Position numbers and translations under genes: made by a program | The notes under the pieces: model-generated | What the model was told of the DNA's origin: nothing | The model's database searches: none | Seen by the model: only the letters and a program-made list of their open reading frames with translations | In this document: positions 46,951 to 56,729 of the stretch, piece by piece | Layout of the letters: each line of letters opens with the position of its first letter | How positions within the stretch are numbered: the stretch's first letter is position 1 | Assembly: GCF_000158035.1 (NCBI RefSeq) | Contig: NZ_EQ973490.1 | Span: 1,519,718-1,576,865, forward strand | Length of the DNA: 57,148 nucleotides | Direction: 5' to 3' | Source of the DNA: Bacteroides cellulosilyticus DSM 14838 | GTDB lineage: Bacteria; Bacteroidota; Bacteroidia; Bacteroidales; Bacteroidaceae

Positions 46951-47451
46951 ATGTTACCAAAGTTAGTGATTACCGATATTGATGGTGTGTGGACTGATGG
47001 TGGAATGTACTATACCGAACAGGGCGATGTGATGAAACGCTTCTCTGTGAAAGACGGCTGGGGAGTTATTTTCCTTCGCAAGCTGAATATACCTGTAGCC
47101 ATTATGACGGGTGAGAATACGCAGATTGTTCAGAAGCGTGCTGATAAACTGAAGATAGATTACTGCTACCTGGGAGTGAAAGATAAAGTGGCACAGGCGG
47201 AAGATTTATGTCGTGAGTTGGGCATTACGTTGCAGGATGTTGCCTTCATCGGTGATGATGTGAACGACTTGGCTCTGCTCCGTAAGGTTGGATTCAGCGC
47301 TTCCCCCAGTAATACACCGGATTATGTGAAACGTGAGGTCGATTACGTCACCGCACAGCATGGGGGCTTTGGTGCCTTTCGTGAGTTTGTGGAGAAACTG
47401 CTTTCTGATAATGGGATGCTTGAAGGAGTGCTTCAGCAGTTTCTATCCTGA
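46951..47451 (+). CDS. KdsC-like HAD phosphatase, probable KDN 9-phosphate phosphatase
   Basis: A 166-residue type C0 HAD phosphatase with motif I DIDGVWTDGG (8-17), motif II MTGENT, motif III Lys in LGVKDKV and motif IV GDDVNDL. It lacks a cap, as KdsC. In an operon with a NeuB-like synthase and a cytidylyltransferase it most likely removes the phosphate from KDN 9-phosphate or a similar acid rather than from KDO 8-phosphate (established for the B. thetaiotaomicron homologue set; here inference). Confidence 0.88.
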   Translation: MLPKLVITDIDGVWTDGGMYYTEQGDVMKRFSVKDGWGVIFLRKLNIPVAIMTGENTQIVQKRADKLKIDYCYLGVKDKVAQAEDLCRELGITLQDVAFIGDDVNDLALLRKVGFSASPSNTPDYVKREVDYVTAQHGGFGAFREFVEKLLSDNGMLEGVLQQFLS

Positions 47452-47555
47452 GGTTTTTCCCTTACTTTGTAGACCTTGATTTCCCGGAAAGAGGTAGGTG
47501 TCGTATAAGTACCTGTTACAATAGAAACAGTTTTATTTGTCATTTTTGCGTGTCT

Positions 47556-48569
47556 TTAAGATTGTTCAATAGCTTTGATAATTTCTTCTTTTTCCGGTGT
47601 GGAGAATGTACAGGGGTAGCTTTGCATACCTTGTACCGCTTTCAATCCTTTCTGAGTATATCTCCAGTCAGCCAGCCTGTTTACCCAACGTAACAGGGGA
47701 TGCTTATGAGTGAATTCCATAATCTTCCTTTTGCCAGAGATTTCGGCAGTGTCTTTAGGCATATCGCTGATGCTGCAAATAAAGGAGAAAGCATCTTCAA
47801 GCGTATCACCTTCCCGGGCTGCCAGTAATTCTGATAACGCCAGAAGGAAACCTTGATATTCCTCCCGATATTTATGAGAGGTTTTGATAACTGAAACAGG
47901 TACGGTGGTTTCCGTGGCGGAACCTCTGATACGCTCGCGGGCACTGTAGAAATAGGGTAGTGTAGCATATTTGCCGAAGATAAGCGCAGCATGGTTAAAG
48001 AACTCTTCAGCCAGGAAAAGGTTGCGGAAACGCAGGCTTCCGTCCGGGTTGAAACAAGCTGCATACATCCTCTGAAAAGCTTGTGTCCGGATGACGGAGT
48101 AGAGTAATGAGGCATACATGTTCTTCTCTTGTAAAAGTCTTTCCCGGGGAGTGTCGCCCGTTACTTGTTTATCGAAGTAGCGGATATAGCGAGGGTAGAA
48201 TGATATTTTCCCTTTATGGGGAGTGAAGGTCAGGTAATGTCCCTGTGCAGTGCTGTAATCTGGGTGTTCGTCTAGAAATGCGGTCATCTGCGCAATGCCG
48301 GAGGGAACAGCGAAATCATCATCAGCGCAATAAAGCACATAGGGTGTATTAATCATCGGAAGCACTTCTTTCAGCTTCAACAGGAAATGTAGTTTAGGAC
48401 GGTGCAGATAAGTGATGTCCGGGTACTTCTCCGCATCGGCAAACGGATGGTCGGATGAGTCGGGAACAAGAATCTTGATATCTGTGCGGCTATAGTAGTC
48501 GAGCAATCTGCGCAAGCGCTCGGGACGGTTGTGCGCAGGGATGATTACAGTTACATTTTGCAGTGTCAT
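47556..48569 (-). CDS. Family 2-like glycosyltransferase (TIGR00180 type)
   Basis: A 337-residue GT-A transferase: VTVIIPAHNRPERLRRLLDYY at the start, ILVPDSSDHPFADAE, and YVLYCADDDFAVP with the DDD metal site, as in TIGR00180 family glycosyltransferases. It shares one base with the end of the flippase gene upstream (48569), so it is translated right after it. Confidence 0.85.
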   Translation of the reverse strand: MTLQNVTVIIPAHNRPERLRRLLDYYSRTDIKILVPDSSDHPFADAEKYPDITYLHRPKLHFLLKLKEVLPMINTPYVLYCADDDFAVPSGIAQMTAFLDEHPDYSTAQGHYLTFTPHKGKISFYPRYIRYFDKQVTGDTPRERLLQEKNMYASLLYSVIRTQAFQRMYAACFNPDGSLRFRNLFLAEEFFNHAALIFGKYATLPYFYSARERIRGSATETTVPVSVIKTSHKYREEYQGFLLALSELLAAREGDTLEDAFSFICSISDMPKDTAEISGKRKIMEFTHKHPLLRWVNRLADWRYTQKGLKAVQGMQSYPCTFSTPEKEEIIKAIEQS

Positions 48570-50017
48570 TATTGTATGGTTTTCTTTTTAAATAGATATT
48601 GAAGACTTTCCCTGAATACGGTCGACTTCAGGCTCCACATCAGGAATATGTAGAGTGAGGCAGCTAAAGCGATTTTCACCAGTAAGGAAAGATAGATGTT
48701 CTTCACATAACCTGCCACCCAGTAAGTAAAAGTCATTACGGCTACAGATATAATGAGATAGGGAGCTATATCCTTCAGTGTATTAAGCAGGGAAATTCCG
48801 ATATGTTTATGAGCAAAATAATGCCAGATGAGTAGCCAGAAGATATTGGCTGCTGTATAGACTATCAGCATGATATTCAGACCGTACGGGTAACTACCCC
48901 ACACGCATAATAGTTGGAAGATGCCCAGTGCGATGGTGTTCCACATATATACGTTCGGCCGGCCGATGCTATTCATCAGGTTGGAGTAAAGAGTTGAAAT
49001 AGGCATGAAGGCTCCCCATACGCACAGTATCTGCATGACGGGTACACAGGGTAGCCATTTCTCTGTAATGCTTATTACGATCAGTTCCTGAGAAACAATG
49101 GCGAGCCCCAACATAGCGGGGAAACTGACAAAGGCGGTGAAGCGCATCAGCTTGCGGAATATGTTTTGCAATCGTTGCCTGTCCTCCGAGGCTTCCCTGA
49201 ACACAGGTTGCCCTACACTGTTTATCATTCCGAAAATGGTGGAATATCCCATCGTCGTCCACTTGCTTCCCTGTGAGTAGTAACCGGCTTGCTGGATGGT
49301 GTAGAAACGTCCCAGCAATGCGGAGAAGATGTTGTTATTGATATGAGTGAAGAGCGAGGTAAAGAGTAATTTACTGCTGAAAGGCAATAATTCCAGTAAT
49401 GGGTGAAAGCGGAACGAAAAAGTAGGCCGCCAGGGAGAGAATATCCAAAGCAGGATAGTGTTGGTGCTGACATACACAACGGTCTGTACGGCAATTCCCC
49501 AGTATCCCCAGCCATGGTAGGCACAACTGACACCTGTAATACCCGAAATGAGAATGGCGGCTATCTGTATCTGACTACGCTCTTTCACCATGAGATTACG
49601 GAAAAAATAGGCCGTAGGGGCAGTACCGAAACTTCCGATGAAGAAACTCAGAAATTGGAAACGGGCCAGCCGGGTAAGCTCGGGTGTATGGTAGAAATCG
49701 GCGATGAAAGGAGCACAAAGAAAAAGTATGAGGTAAAGTGATGCGCCGATACTGATGTTGAACCAGAATACGGAATTATATTCCTCATGCTTTACCTCTT
49801 TCTTATTGACAAGTGCCAGGATGAAGCCACTCTCCGAGAAAATTCCGGCCATGGCGGAGAAGATGGTCAATACGGCCACCATGCCATAGTCTGTTGTGGA
49901 TAACAACCGAGCAAGGAATATGCCGAAGACGAGGTTTAGCAGTTGCATGGCGCCGTTGCCTATTCCGCCCCAGAATAATCCTTTTGCTGTTTTCTCTTTG
50001 AGTGATGCTTCTGTCAT
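48569..50017 (-). CDS. Wzx-like polysaccharide flippase (WzxC/Polysacc_synt type)
   Basis: A 482-residue membrane protein with about 12-14 helices; N-terminal AKGLFWGGIGNGAMQLLNLVFGIFLARLLS and the LVNKKEV block typical of WzxC/TuaB-like exporters. It would move lipid-linked repeat units across the inner membrane for a capsule or O-antigen-like glycan built by the nearby transferases. First gene of a two-gene minus-strand operon with the glycosyltransferase at 47556. Confidence 0.9.
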   Translation of the reverse strand: MTEASLKEKTAKGLFWGGIGNGAMQLLNLVFGIFLARLLSTTDYGMVAVLTIFSAMAGIFSESGFILALVNKKEVKHEEYNSVFWFNISIGASLYLILFLCAPFIADFYHTPELTRLARFQFLSFFIGSFGTAPTAYFFRNLMVKERSQIQIAAILISGITGVSCAYHGWGYWGIAVQTVVYVSTNTILLWIFSPWRPTFSFRFHPLLELLPFSSKLLFTSLFTHINNNIFSALLGRFYTIQQAGYYSQGSKWTTMGYSTIFGMINSVGQPVFREASEDRQRLQNIFRKLMRFTAFVSFPAMLGLAIVSQELIVISITEKWLPCVPVMQILCVWGAFMPISTLYSNLMNSIGRPNVYMWNTIALGIFQLLCVWGSYPYGLNIMLIVYTAANIFWLLIWHYFAHKHIGISLLNTLKDIAPYLIISVAVMTFTYWVAGYVKNIYLSLLVKIALAASLYIFLMWSLKSTVFRESLQYLFKKKTIQ

Positions 50018-50129
50018 TCCTTGTTCGATTTATGATTAAGATATCATTTAATTGCGTTTAAATCTCGGATAAATTGCTCGTAAATGTTAAAATACATATT
50101 GCTTATTATTAGCATGTTACATTCATAAC

Positions 50130-50162
50130 CTCGTTTAAATTGCGTTTAAATTGCGTTTAAAT
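50130..50162. repeat. Three tandem 11-bp units TTGCGTTTAAA
   Basis: Three near-identical units, the first reading CTCGTTTAAA; a related copy stands at 50045-50055. The last unit overlaps the stop codon of the decayed gene. Possible slippage product. Confidence 0.6.
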
Positions 50163-50800
50163 TATCCGCATTAAGAAACCAATCCGAGTGTATGCCTTTG
50201 GATACATTTCTAATCTTATCCTGCTTCCTTAGTTTGGTAAGTAGGTTTCTGACTTTTGAGTGTTTTTGGCTTTCGCTCAATACATCTGGCAACTTATTCC
50301 AAAGTAATTCTGTTATTTCCTTTTTTGTAAGCGTACCGTGTTCAGTGAGTGCTTTTAAAATTAAATCACAATAATAACTGTCCTCAAATCCTTTATTGTT
50401 GGAATAGGCTGTTTTCTGATCTAATTGCTGAGCAACCGGTTTTGCTATAAATAGGTTCGGCTTTCTTCCTTCAATAAGCTTTTGATAATGATTCGCCATC
50501 GCGTCCATAATAGTATCCTTTATAAGAAGTCGGGATTCCTTTAGGAGCTGCCGGAATTTGAAACATGATAACTCTTTTCCCTTGATACATGATTTCATGT
50601 ATTTCCGTAAAAGTAATGCCACAGTTGGTCCCTTCGGCTATTTCTCTTTTTAGGGCGTCAAGCGAGGGACGTGTCGGTTTATATGAGCTGCCTAAAACAG
50701 CGTGAGTCTTATCATGAATGCCGAATAACAACCACGCAAATTCTTCTTGGCCAAGATTGGCTTCGTTGCTACGTGCAGATATGAGTTCTTGAGTTGTCAT
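50146..50800 (-). pseudogene. Decayed AlbA_2 (Schlafen-like) ATP-binding/transcriptional regulator gene
   Basis: The first frame (50800-50471) starts MTTQELISARSNEANLG but then lacks the usual EFK(x)n core and jumps into the AlbA_2 domain (FAWLLFGIHDKTHAVLGSSY, VIMFQIPAAPKGIPTSYKGYYYGRDGES), ending early at LSKAY. The second frame continues from about 50500 to 50146 with the C-terminal helix-turn-helix type end (EDSYYCDLILKALTEHG, ELLWNKLPDVLSESQKHSKVRNLL) of this family. Normal members have about 450-550 residues; here about 230 remain with a deletion near the start, a frame change near 50475 and a missing middle. Not functional as one protein. Confidence 0.75.
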
Positions 50801-50818
50801 TCGGCATTAAGATTATTT

Positions 50819-52858
50819 TTACTTCACTTCGCTACCCGGCTTCACCTCCTTCATGGTTGTAACTACGGAGAGTGAACCGTCAAAGTTCTCGGCAGAGAGG
50901 ATCATACCTTCGCTGACGATGCCTTTCAGCTTACGCGGAGCAAGATTGGCAATGAAACATACTTGTTTGCCTACCAATTCTTCCGGATTGTAGTGTTGTG
51001 CGATACCACTGACGATAGTACGGTTTTCCAGTCCGTCGGCAATCTTGAATTGCAGTAATTTATCGGCTTTGGGAACTTTCTGACATTCCAATACGGTACC
51101 CACGCGAATATCCAGCTTCATGAAGTCGTCGAATTCGATATTCGGGCGGATAGGATTGGCTTTGTAGTTGGCTTCCTCATTAGCCTTTTTCGTATCGAGC
51201 AACTTCTGTACCTGTGCTTCAATAACGCTGTCTTCTATCTTTTCGAAAAGCAATTCAGGAGTAGCCAACTGGTGTCCGGCCGGCAATAAATTAGTGCTGC
51301 CCAAAGTAGCCCAGTCGAAGCTGTCCATGTTCAGCATCTTGCGTAGTTTTTCGCTGCTGAACGGTAGGAATGGTTCGAATGCAATGGCAAGATTGGCAAC
51401 CAGTTGCAGGGAGATGTTCAGGATAGTGGCTACACGATCCATATCCGTTTTGGCAATCTTCCAGGGTTCGGTATCTGCCAGGTATTTGTTTCCGATACGG
51501 GCCAGGTTCATGGCTTCCTTCTGTGCATCACGGAACTTGAATACATCCAGTAACTTTTCTACTTCTGCTTTTACATCAGAGAATTCTTTCAGTGTTTCGC
51601 GGTCGTACTCTGTCAATTCACCGGCAGCGGGTACTACACCATCGAAATACTTCTTGGTGAGTTGCAGGGCACGGTTCACAAAATTACCGTAAACGGCTAC
51701 TAATTCATTGTTATTGCGTGCCTGGAAATCTTTCCAGGTGAAATCATTGTCTTTAGTTTCAGGTGCATTGGCTGTCAGCACATAGCGAAGCACATCCTGC
51801 TTGCCGGGGAAGTCTACCAGGTATTCGTGCAACCATACGGCCCAATTGCGTGAAGTCGAAATCTTGTCGCCTTCCAGGTTCAGGAATTCATTGCTCGGTA
51901 CGTTATCAGGCAGAATAAAGCTTCCTTCTGCTTTCAGCATGGCAGGGAATACGATGCAGTGGAATACGATATTATCTTTACCGATGAAGTGGATCAGACG
52001 GGTTTCGGGATCTTTCCACCAAGTTTCCCAAGTGTCAGGCAGCAACTCTTTTGTGTTGCTGATGTAGCCGATAGGGGCATCAAACCATACATACAGCACC
52101 TTTCCTTCTGCTCCTTCTACGGGTACAGGAATACCCCAATCAAGGTCACGGCTTACCGCACGGGGTTGCAGGCCCATGTCAAGCCAGCTTTTGCACTGAC
52201 CGTATACATTGGGACGCCATTCTTTATGATCTTCCAGAATCCATTGGCGCAACCAGCTTTCATGTTGGTCAAGCGGCAAATACCAATGCTTCGTTTCGCG
52301 CATTACGGGCTTACTTCCGCTGATGGCGCTTTTCGGATTAATCAGGTCTGTGGGGCTGAGGCTCGTACCGCACTTTTCGCATTGGTCACCGTAGGCACCT
52401 TCTGCATGGCAGTGGGGACATTCGCCTGTGATATAGCGGTCGGCAAGGAAAGTCTTGGCTTCCTCGTCGTAATACTGCATGCTGGTTTTTTCGATAAAAT
52501 CGCCTTTATCGTACAGCTTACGGAAGAATTCCGAAGCGGTGTCGTGATGAGTTTTTGAACTTGTGCGGCTGTATACATCAAATGAGATGCCGAACTCTTT
52601 AAAAGACTCTTTGATAAGCGTATGATAACGGTCTACTATATCTTGCGGTGTTACGCCTTCTTTCTTGGCGCGTATTGTGATGGGTACTCCGTGTTCGTCC
52701 GAACCTCCGATAAAGATTACATCTTCTTTTTTCAGTCTCAGATAGCGGACGTAGATATCAGCGGGTACATAAACTCCTGCCAAGTGTCCGATATGAACGG
52801 GTCCGTTAGCGTAGGGCAATGCCGACGTAACGGTAGTGCGTTTGAATTTCTTTTCCAT
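50819..52858 (-). CDS. metG: Methionyl-tRNA synthetase
   Basis: A 679-residue class I synthetase, started at [19 protein letters not shown] (52858), which gives the usual Bacteroides length; the ATG at 52921 would add 21 non-family residues. Motifs: PVHIGHL (HIGH), zinc knuckle [25 protein letters not shown] (KMSKS equivalent), and a C-terminal Trbp111-type tRNA-binding domain (about 575-679, [17 protein letters not shown]) that makes the dimer. A -7 box TATCTTTG lies on the minus strand at 52902-52909. Confidence 0.97.
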   Translation of the reverse strand: MEKKFKRTTVTSALPYANGPVHIGHLAGVYVPADIYVRYLRLKKEDVIFIGGSDEHGVPITIRAKKEGVTPQDIVDRYHTLIKESFKEFGISFDVYSRTSSKTHHDTASEFFRKLYDKGDFIEKTSMQYYDEEAKTFLADRYITGECPHCHAEGAYGDQCEKCGTSLSPTDLINPKSAISGSKPVMRETKHWYLPLDQHESWLRQWILEDHKEWRPNVYGQCKSWLDMGLQPRAVSRDLDWGIPVPVEGAEGKVLYVWFDAPIGYISNTKELLPDTWETWWKDPETRLIHFIGKDNIVFHCIVFPAMLKAEGSFILPDNVPSNEFLNLEGDKISTSRNWAVWLHEYLVDFPGKQDVLRYVLTANAPETKDNDFTWKDFQARNNNELVAVYGNFVNRALQLTKKYFDGVVPAAGELTEYDRETLKEFSDVKAEVEKLLDVFKFRDAQKEAMNLARIGNKYLADTEPWKIAKTDMDRVATILNISLQLVANLAIAFEPFLPFSSEKLRKMLNMDSFDWATLGSTNLLPAGHQLATPELLFEKIEDSVIEAQVQKLLDTKKANEEANYKANPIRPNIEFDDFMKLDIRVGTVLECQKVPKADKLLQFKIADGLENRTIVSGIAQHYNPEELVGKQVCFIANLAPRKLKGIVSEGMILSAENFDGSLSVVTTMKEVKPGSEVK

Positions 52859-52990
52859 TGTGATATATGTATCTCTTTTGTTATGAGCGCATTTTGGTGT
52901 GCAAAGATAACGGTTTTCCACTCAAAGAAAAAGAGAAGACAATGAAATGTCCAATGATGTATTCAAAAAGATTCAGAAATTGTGTATCGG

Positions 52991-54037
52991 TTATTGATTG
53001 CAATACCGTAGAATCGCTTTTTCTATTTCAGTTTTCTTCTTTTCATCTTTCACAAAATCACTTATTAAAAATATATGAGTGGTAGAGTGTCCGATTCCAA
53101 TTAAAGTTCCCACCTGATTATCAATTTCTCTAATCCACTTGTCAAAGCCCATGATTTTATCGCCTTTGGCAACAAAATGTGACGGGTTCCTTCCATTGGT
53201 TTTACAACGAATACTTACTTTACTGCATTCCTCAAAGATCTGGGTTGCCTCCAGAGGATAACGGGAAACGGAAAAGTAGTTGGTATAAACTTGAACTCGC
53301 TTTTTATAGTCTACGTCAGATAGCATATAGCTATATTGAGCAATATAAGAAATAGATGCATATCCCCCCAAGAGCACATCGGTAAGAACATGAGTACCAT
53401 ATTTTTTCACTATCTCATCCCCGTTACTCTTCTCTAAATCATTCAGGAACTCTTTAGACAAGAAAAAACATAAAAACTCCGGCCAAACATGGGGAAGGGT
53501 GTATCTGCTGGTAGGCTTTAGTAATTCTGCCTTGTAAAAGTAATTACCTTGCAAATTCTCCTCTATATCTCCTATGTCCTCAGTAAATAGTTCAAGAATA
53601 TCATCTCCTATCTTCGTTTCCACATGGCTATTTGAATAGATATTATCTATATATCTATTTAGGTCCCGATTCTCATTTATAATCCAATGTCCTCCCTCGT
53701 ACAACAAAGCTACTTCCATAGAATAAGGGTATAGTTTAACTGGTTCCTGTTTTATACAGTCATATCCGTCACCTGCTAACAGACGTTCTACATCAATAAC
53801 TTTGCTTTTTACATTTATATATCCCTTTATGGTACTCTTTTTACAGTCAAATCCTCTGCCCAATAAGTCTATGTAATCATAGGTTTTATCGTTCGTTACT
53901 GTTTCTATAAATACTTTTATATCAACAGGATCTTTCTCTACTACAGTCGGCGGTTCGATTTCTGGTTCCGGTTCCGAAAAATCACATCCACTCCAAAGCA
54001 GTAACAGTACCCCAAATAAAGTGTAGTTCAGTCTCAT
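52991..54037 (-). CDS. MACPF-domain lipoprotein (pore-forming, BSAP-like)
   Basis: A 348-residue lipoprotein: signal YTLFGVLLLLWSGC (lipid Cys18), then a Pro/Glu linker and a MACPF domain with the signature KYGTHVLTDVLLGGY (212-226: Y213-G-T-H216, then GG at 224-225). The N-terminal half (about 45-170) is a domain seen with Bacteroidales MACPF proteins (IDLLGRGFDCKKS). Bacteroidales secreted antimicrobial proteins (BSAP) are MACPF proteins that kill close relatives. Without a known resistance receptor here, an antimicrobial role is inference; another surface role is possible. Second gene of a two-gene operon behind the heptamer sites. Confidence 0.85.
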   Translation of the reverse strand: MRLNYTLFGVLLLLWSGCDFSEPEPEIEPPTVVEKDPVDIKVFIETVTNDKTYDYIDLLGRGFDCKKSTIKGYINVKSKVIDVERLLAGDGYDCIKQEPVKLYPYSMEVALLYEGGHWIINENRDLNRYIDNIYSNSHVETKIGDDILELFTEDIGDIEENLQGNYFYKAELLKPTSRYTLPHVWPEFLCFFLSKEFLNDLEKSNGDEIVKKYGTHVLTDVLLGGYASISYIAQYSYMLSDVDYKKRVQVYTNYFSVSRYPLEATQIFEECSKVSIRCKTNGRNPSHFVAKGDKIMGFDKWIREIDNQVGTLIGIGHSTTHIFLISDFVKDEKKKTEIEKAILRYCNQ

Positions 54038-54085
54038 ATTTTAATTTTTATATTGACAGTGATAAAAAGCGATAAATTGGGTGCT

Positions 54086-54820
54086 TCATCGAGTTTCCCC
54101 TTCTATGTCATATCCTTCATCGTTAGAAGCTATGCAATTGATGTTATATTCGTTGTTAATCCCTTTCATTCTCAGCCAGTGAGCCTTAGGAGGAGGAGCC
54201 GATCTTGTAGTTTCGAATAAACCTAAGTTTAAAATAGTGTCCAACATATACAATGCTACATAGTCGCTTTCTCCTATATCATAAACTTCCGTGGCCTCAT
54301 TGCCATCATCGTTCTTATAGGCGAGTGAAAGGTAGTATTTCTTCTCGGATTTGTATATTGAATATAACCCTTTTGCAATGTCCACATCTTGAACGGTTAT
54401 GCGAAATGAGCGCTTTTCATCCTCTTTGAACCATAAAAAACCGCCTTCTTTCAATAAAGGGTGATTGCTTTCACGTATGATGGTTCCGATTTCATTGTCT
54501 ACAACTTCTGCTTTTATAATAATACTGGTGTGGCAAATGTTATCTGTTATTTCAATAGTTGCTTTACCTTTCTGAATCGGTTTTATGACTATGTTGCCAT
54601 ATTCCCCGTCTTCATAGATATATGCTTCAGCTATATCAGAGTTCAAGTTATTTATACTATAATCCATATTACCGCTTAATATTTTTATTCTTCCCCAAAA
54701 TGCTTTTGCTATTTTTATATCTTGTTTTTCAATGGTGAAATCAAGATAATGTTCATCGGATGAGCAAGAATGCAGAACCGGTATTAATATCAGGAAAAAG
54801 AAATGCGATAGTTTCATCAT
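54086..54820 (-). CDS. Lipoprotein of the MACPF operon, unknown function
   Basis: A 244-residue lipoprotein: signal HFFFLILIPVLHSC with lipid Cys near 19, followed by a beta-rich protein with a bacterial Ig-like first half (about 25-110; FTIEKQDIKIAKAFWGRIKI, GNIVIKPIQKGKATIEITDN) and an uncharacterised second half. The start may be the second Met (MKLSHFF). It lies 48 bases before the MACPF gene and directly behind the promoter at 54882-54889, so it is the first gene of the operon. It may be the partner, chaperone or protective protein of the MACPF protein; this is inference from position. Confidence 0.65.
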   Translation of the reverse strand: MMKLSHFFFLILIPVLHSCSSDEHYLDFTIEKQDIKIAKAFWGRIKILSGNMDYSINNLNSDIAEAYIYEDGEYGNIVIKPIQKGKATIEITDNICHTSIIIKAEVVDNEIGTIIRESNHPLLKEGGFLWFKEDEKRSFRITVQDVDIAKGLYSIYKSEKKYYLSLAYKNDDGNEATEVYDIGESDYVALYMLDTILNLGLFETTRSAPPPKAHWLRMKGINNEYNINCIASNDEGYDIEGETR

Positions 54821-54881
54821 AATTAGGGTGTTTATAAAGTTTGTATAGATTGACGTTTACTTTATAATTTTTGAGTTTTTA

Positions 54882-54889
54882 CAAATGTA
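54882..54889 (-). promoter_or_regulatory. -7 element of the MACPF operon
   Basis: TACATTTG on the minus strand (plus CAAATGTA). The -33 spot reads ATG instead of TTG, as expected for an activator-dependent promoter. Leader of about 55 bases to the first gene. Confidence 0.55.
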
Positions 54890-54920
54890 GGGACTTCGTG
54901 TAAGAATCATGCGATAATTA

Positions 54921-54980
54921 AGTACGCAATAAGTACGCATTTTATATGTACTCAATAATAATAGTACGCAACAAGTACGC
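54921..54980. promoter_or_regulatory. Four AGTACGC heptamers in two pairs: candidate regulator sites
   Basis: AGTACGCAATAAGTACGC at 54921-54938 and AGTACGCAACAAGTACGC at 54963-54980. Within each pair the heptamers are 11 bases apart (one turn), and the pairs are 42 bases apart (four turns). They lie upstream of the -7 box, centred at about -54 and -96 from the expected start, the usual place for an activator. The next gene upstream encodes a LuxR-type membrane regulator. Confidence 0.7.
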
Positions 54981-54986
54981 TTCTGA

Positions 54987-56729
54987 CTACATTGAGCTAA
55001 TGAAAATATCCCAATCTTCGGGGCTTCCATCCATATTGAAAACCTTCTTGTATAACCTTTTTCGTATGGATGTAATGGCTTGCTTGGTATGTGAGGTTAT
55101 ATATGCAATTTGGGTAGGAGGTACTCCTATTTTTATGAGTAGGCAAACTTGCATCTCTATTGTCTTCATTGGATAGAGATCAAGTAGACGTAGCGTGAAA
55201 TCTGTATAGGCTTCATTTATGCTATGAGTCAGTTCTTGCCAGTCTTCTTTTTTAATTTTTATCCCTTGTTCCGCCTCTAGAAATTTGTGGTATATTGGTG
55301 ATTTCTTTAAAATAGAGATACCTTGTTCACGAAATTCTTGTTTAGCTATAATTTGCTCATTGCTTTTTTCAATAAGCTTTTTCTGGAGATTGAGTAAATC
55401 TTGATTTAATGAACTTTTTATGCTTTCTGCACTCTGTAGCGATTGTTCCAGTTTTTTTATTTGCCTCCTGTTTTCCTCAATGCATGCCAAACTTTGGTTA
55501 TATTGTTCTTCTTGCATTCTTTTTATTCTCCTTTGTTGGGCTAATTCTTCTTGTTTTTTTCTCTTATGATATTGCCAATAAACAGCAAAGATTAGTATAA
55601 GAGAGATGAGAAAGGAGATGAAAATAATATTCCATATCTTCTGGTTATTAGCCATATCTTTCAATCGGTTGTTTTCTTTTTCTTTTAATTGGTAATTGTA
55701 TAATGAGTTTATTTTGCGTACTGTTTCTGTCTGAATAATATTTCTCGCAGAATCTGTATATGCTAAATCTTTGTCTAAATACTCTAATGCTTTTTTATAT
55801 TCTCCTTTTAGACGTGCAATGTAGCCCAATCCCTGATAGCCTTCTGCCTTGTAGCTATATCGGTTCATGAGTGACAATTGGGTGTAATAATAAGTAGCTG
55901 AGTCTAATTGATTTGTATGGTAGTAATAACGCGCTGCCGTACAATAACGGGGAGCTAAATTGATAGTGTTGATCTGCTCAAAGGCAATTTGCATGCTTTG
56001 ATAAGCTTTTTGATACATCCCCAGTTTAGTGTAATATTCAGATAGTTCACTGTTGACGATTCTTTTCAGATTTATGTTCTTTATTTTGTCAGCTAATTTA
56101 TCTGCCTTTTCGTAGTAATATATTGCACTGTCCACCTTGTTCAGTGTGCTAAACGTCCGGCCGATATCTCGTAAGCTGTAAGTAATACTGATGCTATCCT
56201 TTGCCAAGATATCATATTGATATGCTTTGACGAATACATCGTGTGCTTTATCATATACTTCTTGATAAAGATAAAGGGTTCCTATTTGACTATAGATGCG
56301 ACTTGTTAATCTATAGTTCATGCAAGCATTTGATGCATCAATAGCTTTGAAGAAATATTCCAGCGCCTGCGGTGCATCTCCCAAATCTCTATATATCCGT
56401 CCGGCATAATAATATGCTTCTGGTAGGTGTTTTTTATCTTTCCTCTTTTCATAATAGTGCAGTACTTCCAGTATCAAGCTATCGGAGGTATGTGTAATAT
56501 ACGCTTTGTCTCTGGCCTTTATGGTCAGTAGCTGATAATACATTTGTGCCTCTTTAGATTCTTGATGTGTACTGTCTTTGAATTGTTCTAACAATACGAT
56601 AGCACTGTCCGGACAAGTATTTGCGAGAGAATCAGCAAGTTGTAAGACCTGAGGATAAGGTTTACTGTCACAGGAGAGGAAGTAAAGTGGTAAGAGAATG
56701 ATTAGTAGTAGCGGTTCAGGCCATTTCAT
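54987..56729 (-). CDS. TPR-sensor, membrane-spanning LuxR-type regulator
   Basis: A 580-residue protein: exported N-terminus with lipobox-like LLPLYFLSC (Cys20), TPR repeats (about 30-330: for example AYYYAGRIYRDLGDAPQALEYF and TYSLRDIGRTFSTLNKVDSAIYYYEKADKL), a membrane helix (about 360-380, IWNIIFISFLISLILIFAVYW), a coiled coil (about 385-470) and a C-terminal helix-turn-helix (about 510-560: MKTIEMQVCLLIKIGVPPTQIAYITSHTKQAITSIRKRL, split by key residues I, Q, T). The sensor is periplasmic and the DNA-binding part cytoplasmic. The heptamers right downstream (54921-54980) point to control of the MACPF operon (inference). A -7 box TACCTTTG stands at 56767-56774. Confidence 0.82.
   Translation of the reverse strand: MKWPEPLLLIILLPLYFLSCDSKPYPQVLQLADSLANTCPDSAIVLLEQFKDSTHQESKEAQMYYQLLTIKARDKAYITHTSDSLILEVLHYYEKRKDKKHLPEAYYYAGRIYRDLGDAPQALEYFFKAIDASNACMNYRLTSRIYSQIGTLYLYQEVYDKAHDVFVKAYQYDILAKDSISITYSLRDIGRTFSTLNKVDSAIYYYEKADKLADKIKNINLKRIVNSELSEYYTKLGMYQKAYQSMQIAFEQINTINLAPRYCTAARYYYHTNQLDSATYYYTQLSLMNRYSYKAEGYQGLGYIARLKGEYKKALEYLDKDLAYTDSARNIIQTETVRKINSLYNYQLKEKENNRLKDMANNQKIWNIIFISFLISLILIFAVYWQYHKRKKQEELAQQRRIKRMQEEQYNQSLACIEENRRQIKKLEQSLQSAESIKSSLNQDLLNLQKKLIEKSNEQIIAKQEFREQGISILKKSPIYHKFLEAEQGIKIKKEDWQELTHSINEAYTDFTLRLLDLYPMKTIEMQVCLLIKIGVPPTQIAYITSHTKQAITSIRKRLYKKVFNMDGSPEDWDIFISSM

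Noticed and set aside
47433..47543. 36-codon frame on the minus strand starting MTNKTVSIVTGTY
   Set aside because: Overlaps the end of the HAD gene on the other strand, has no promoter, and shows no recognisable family.
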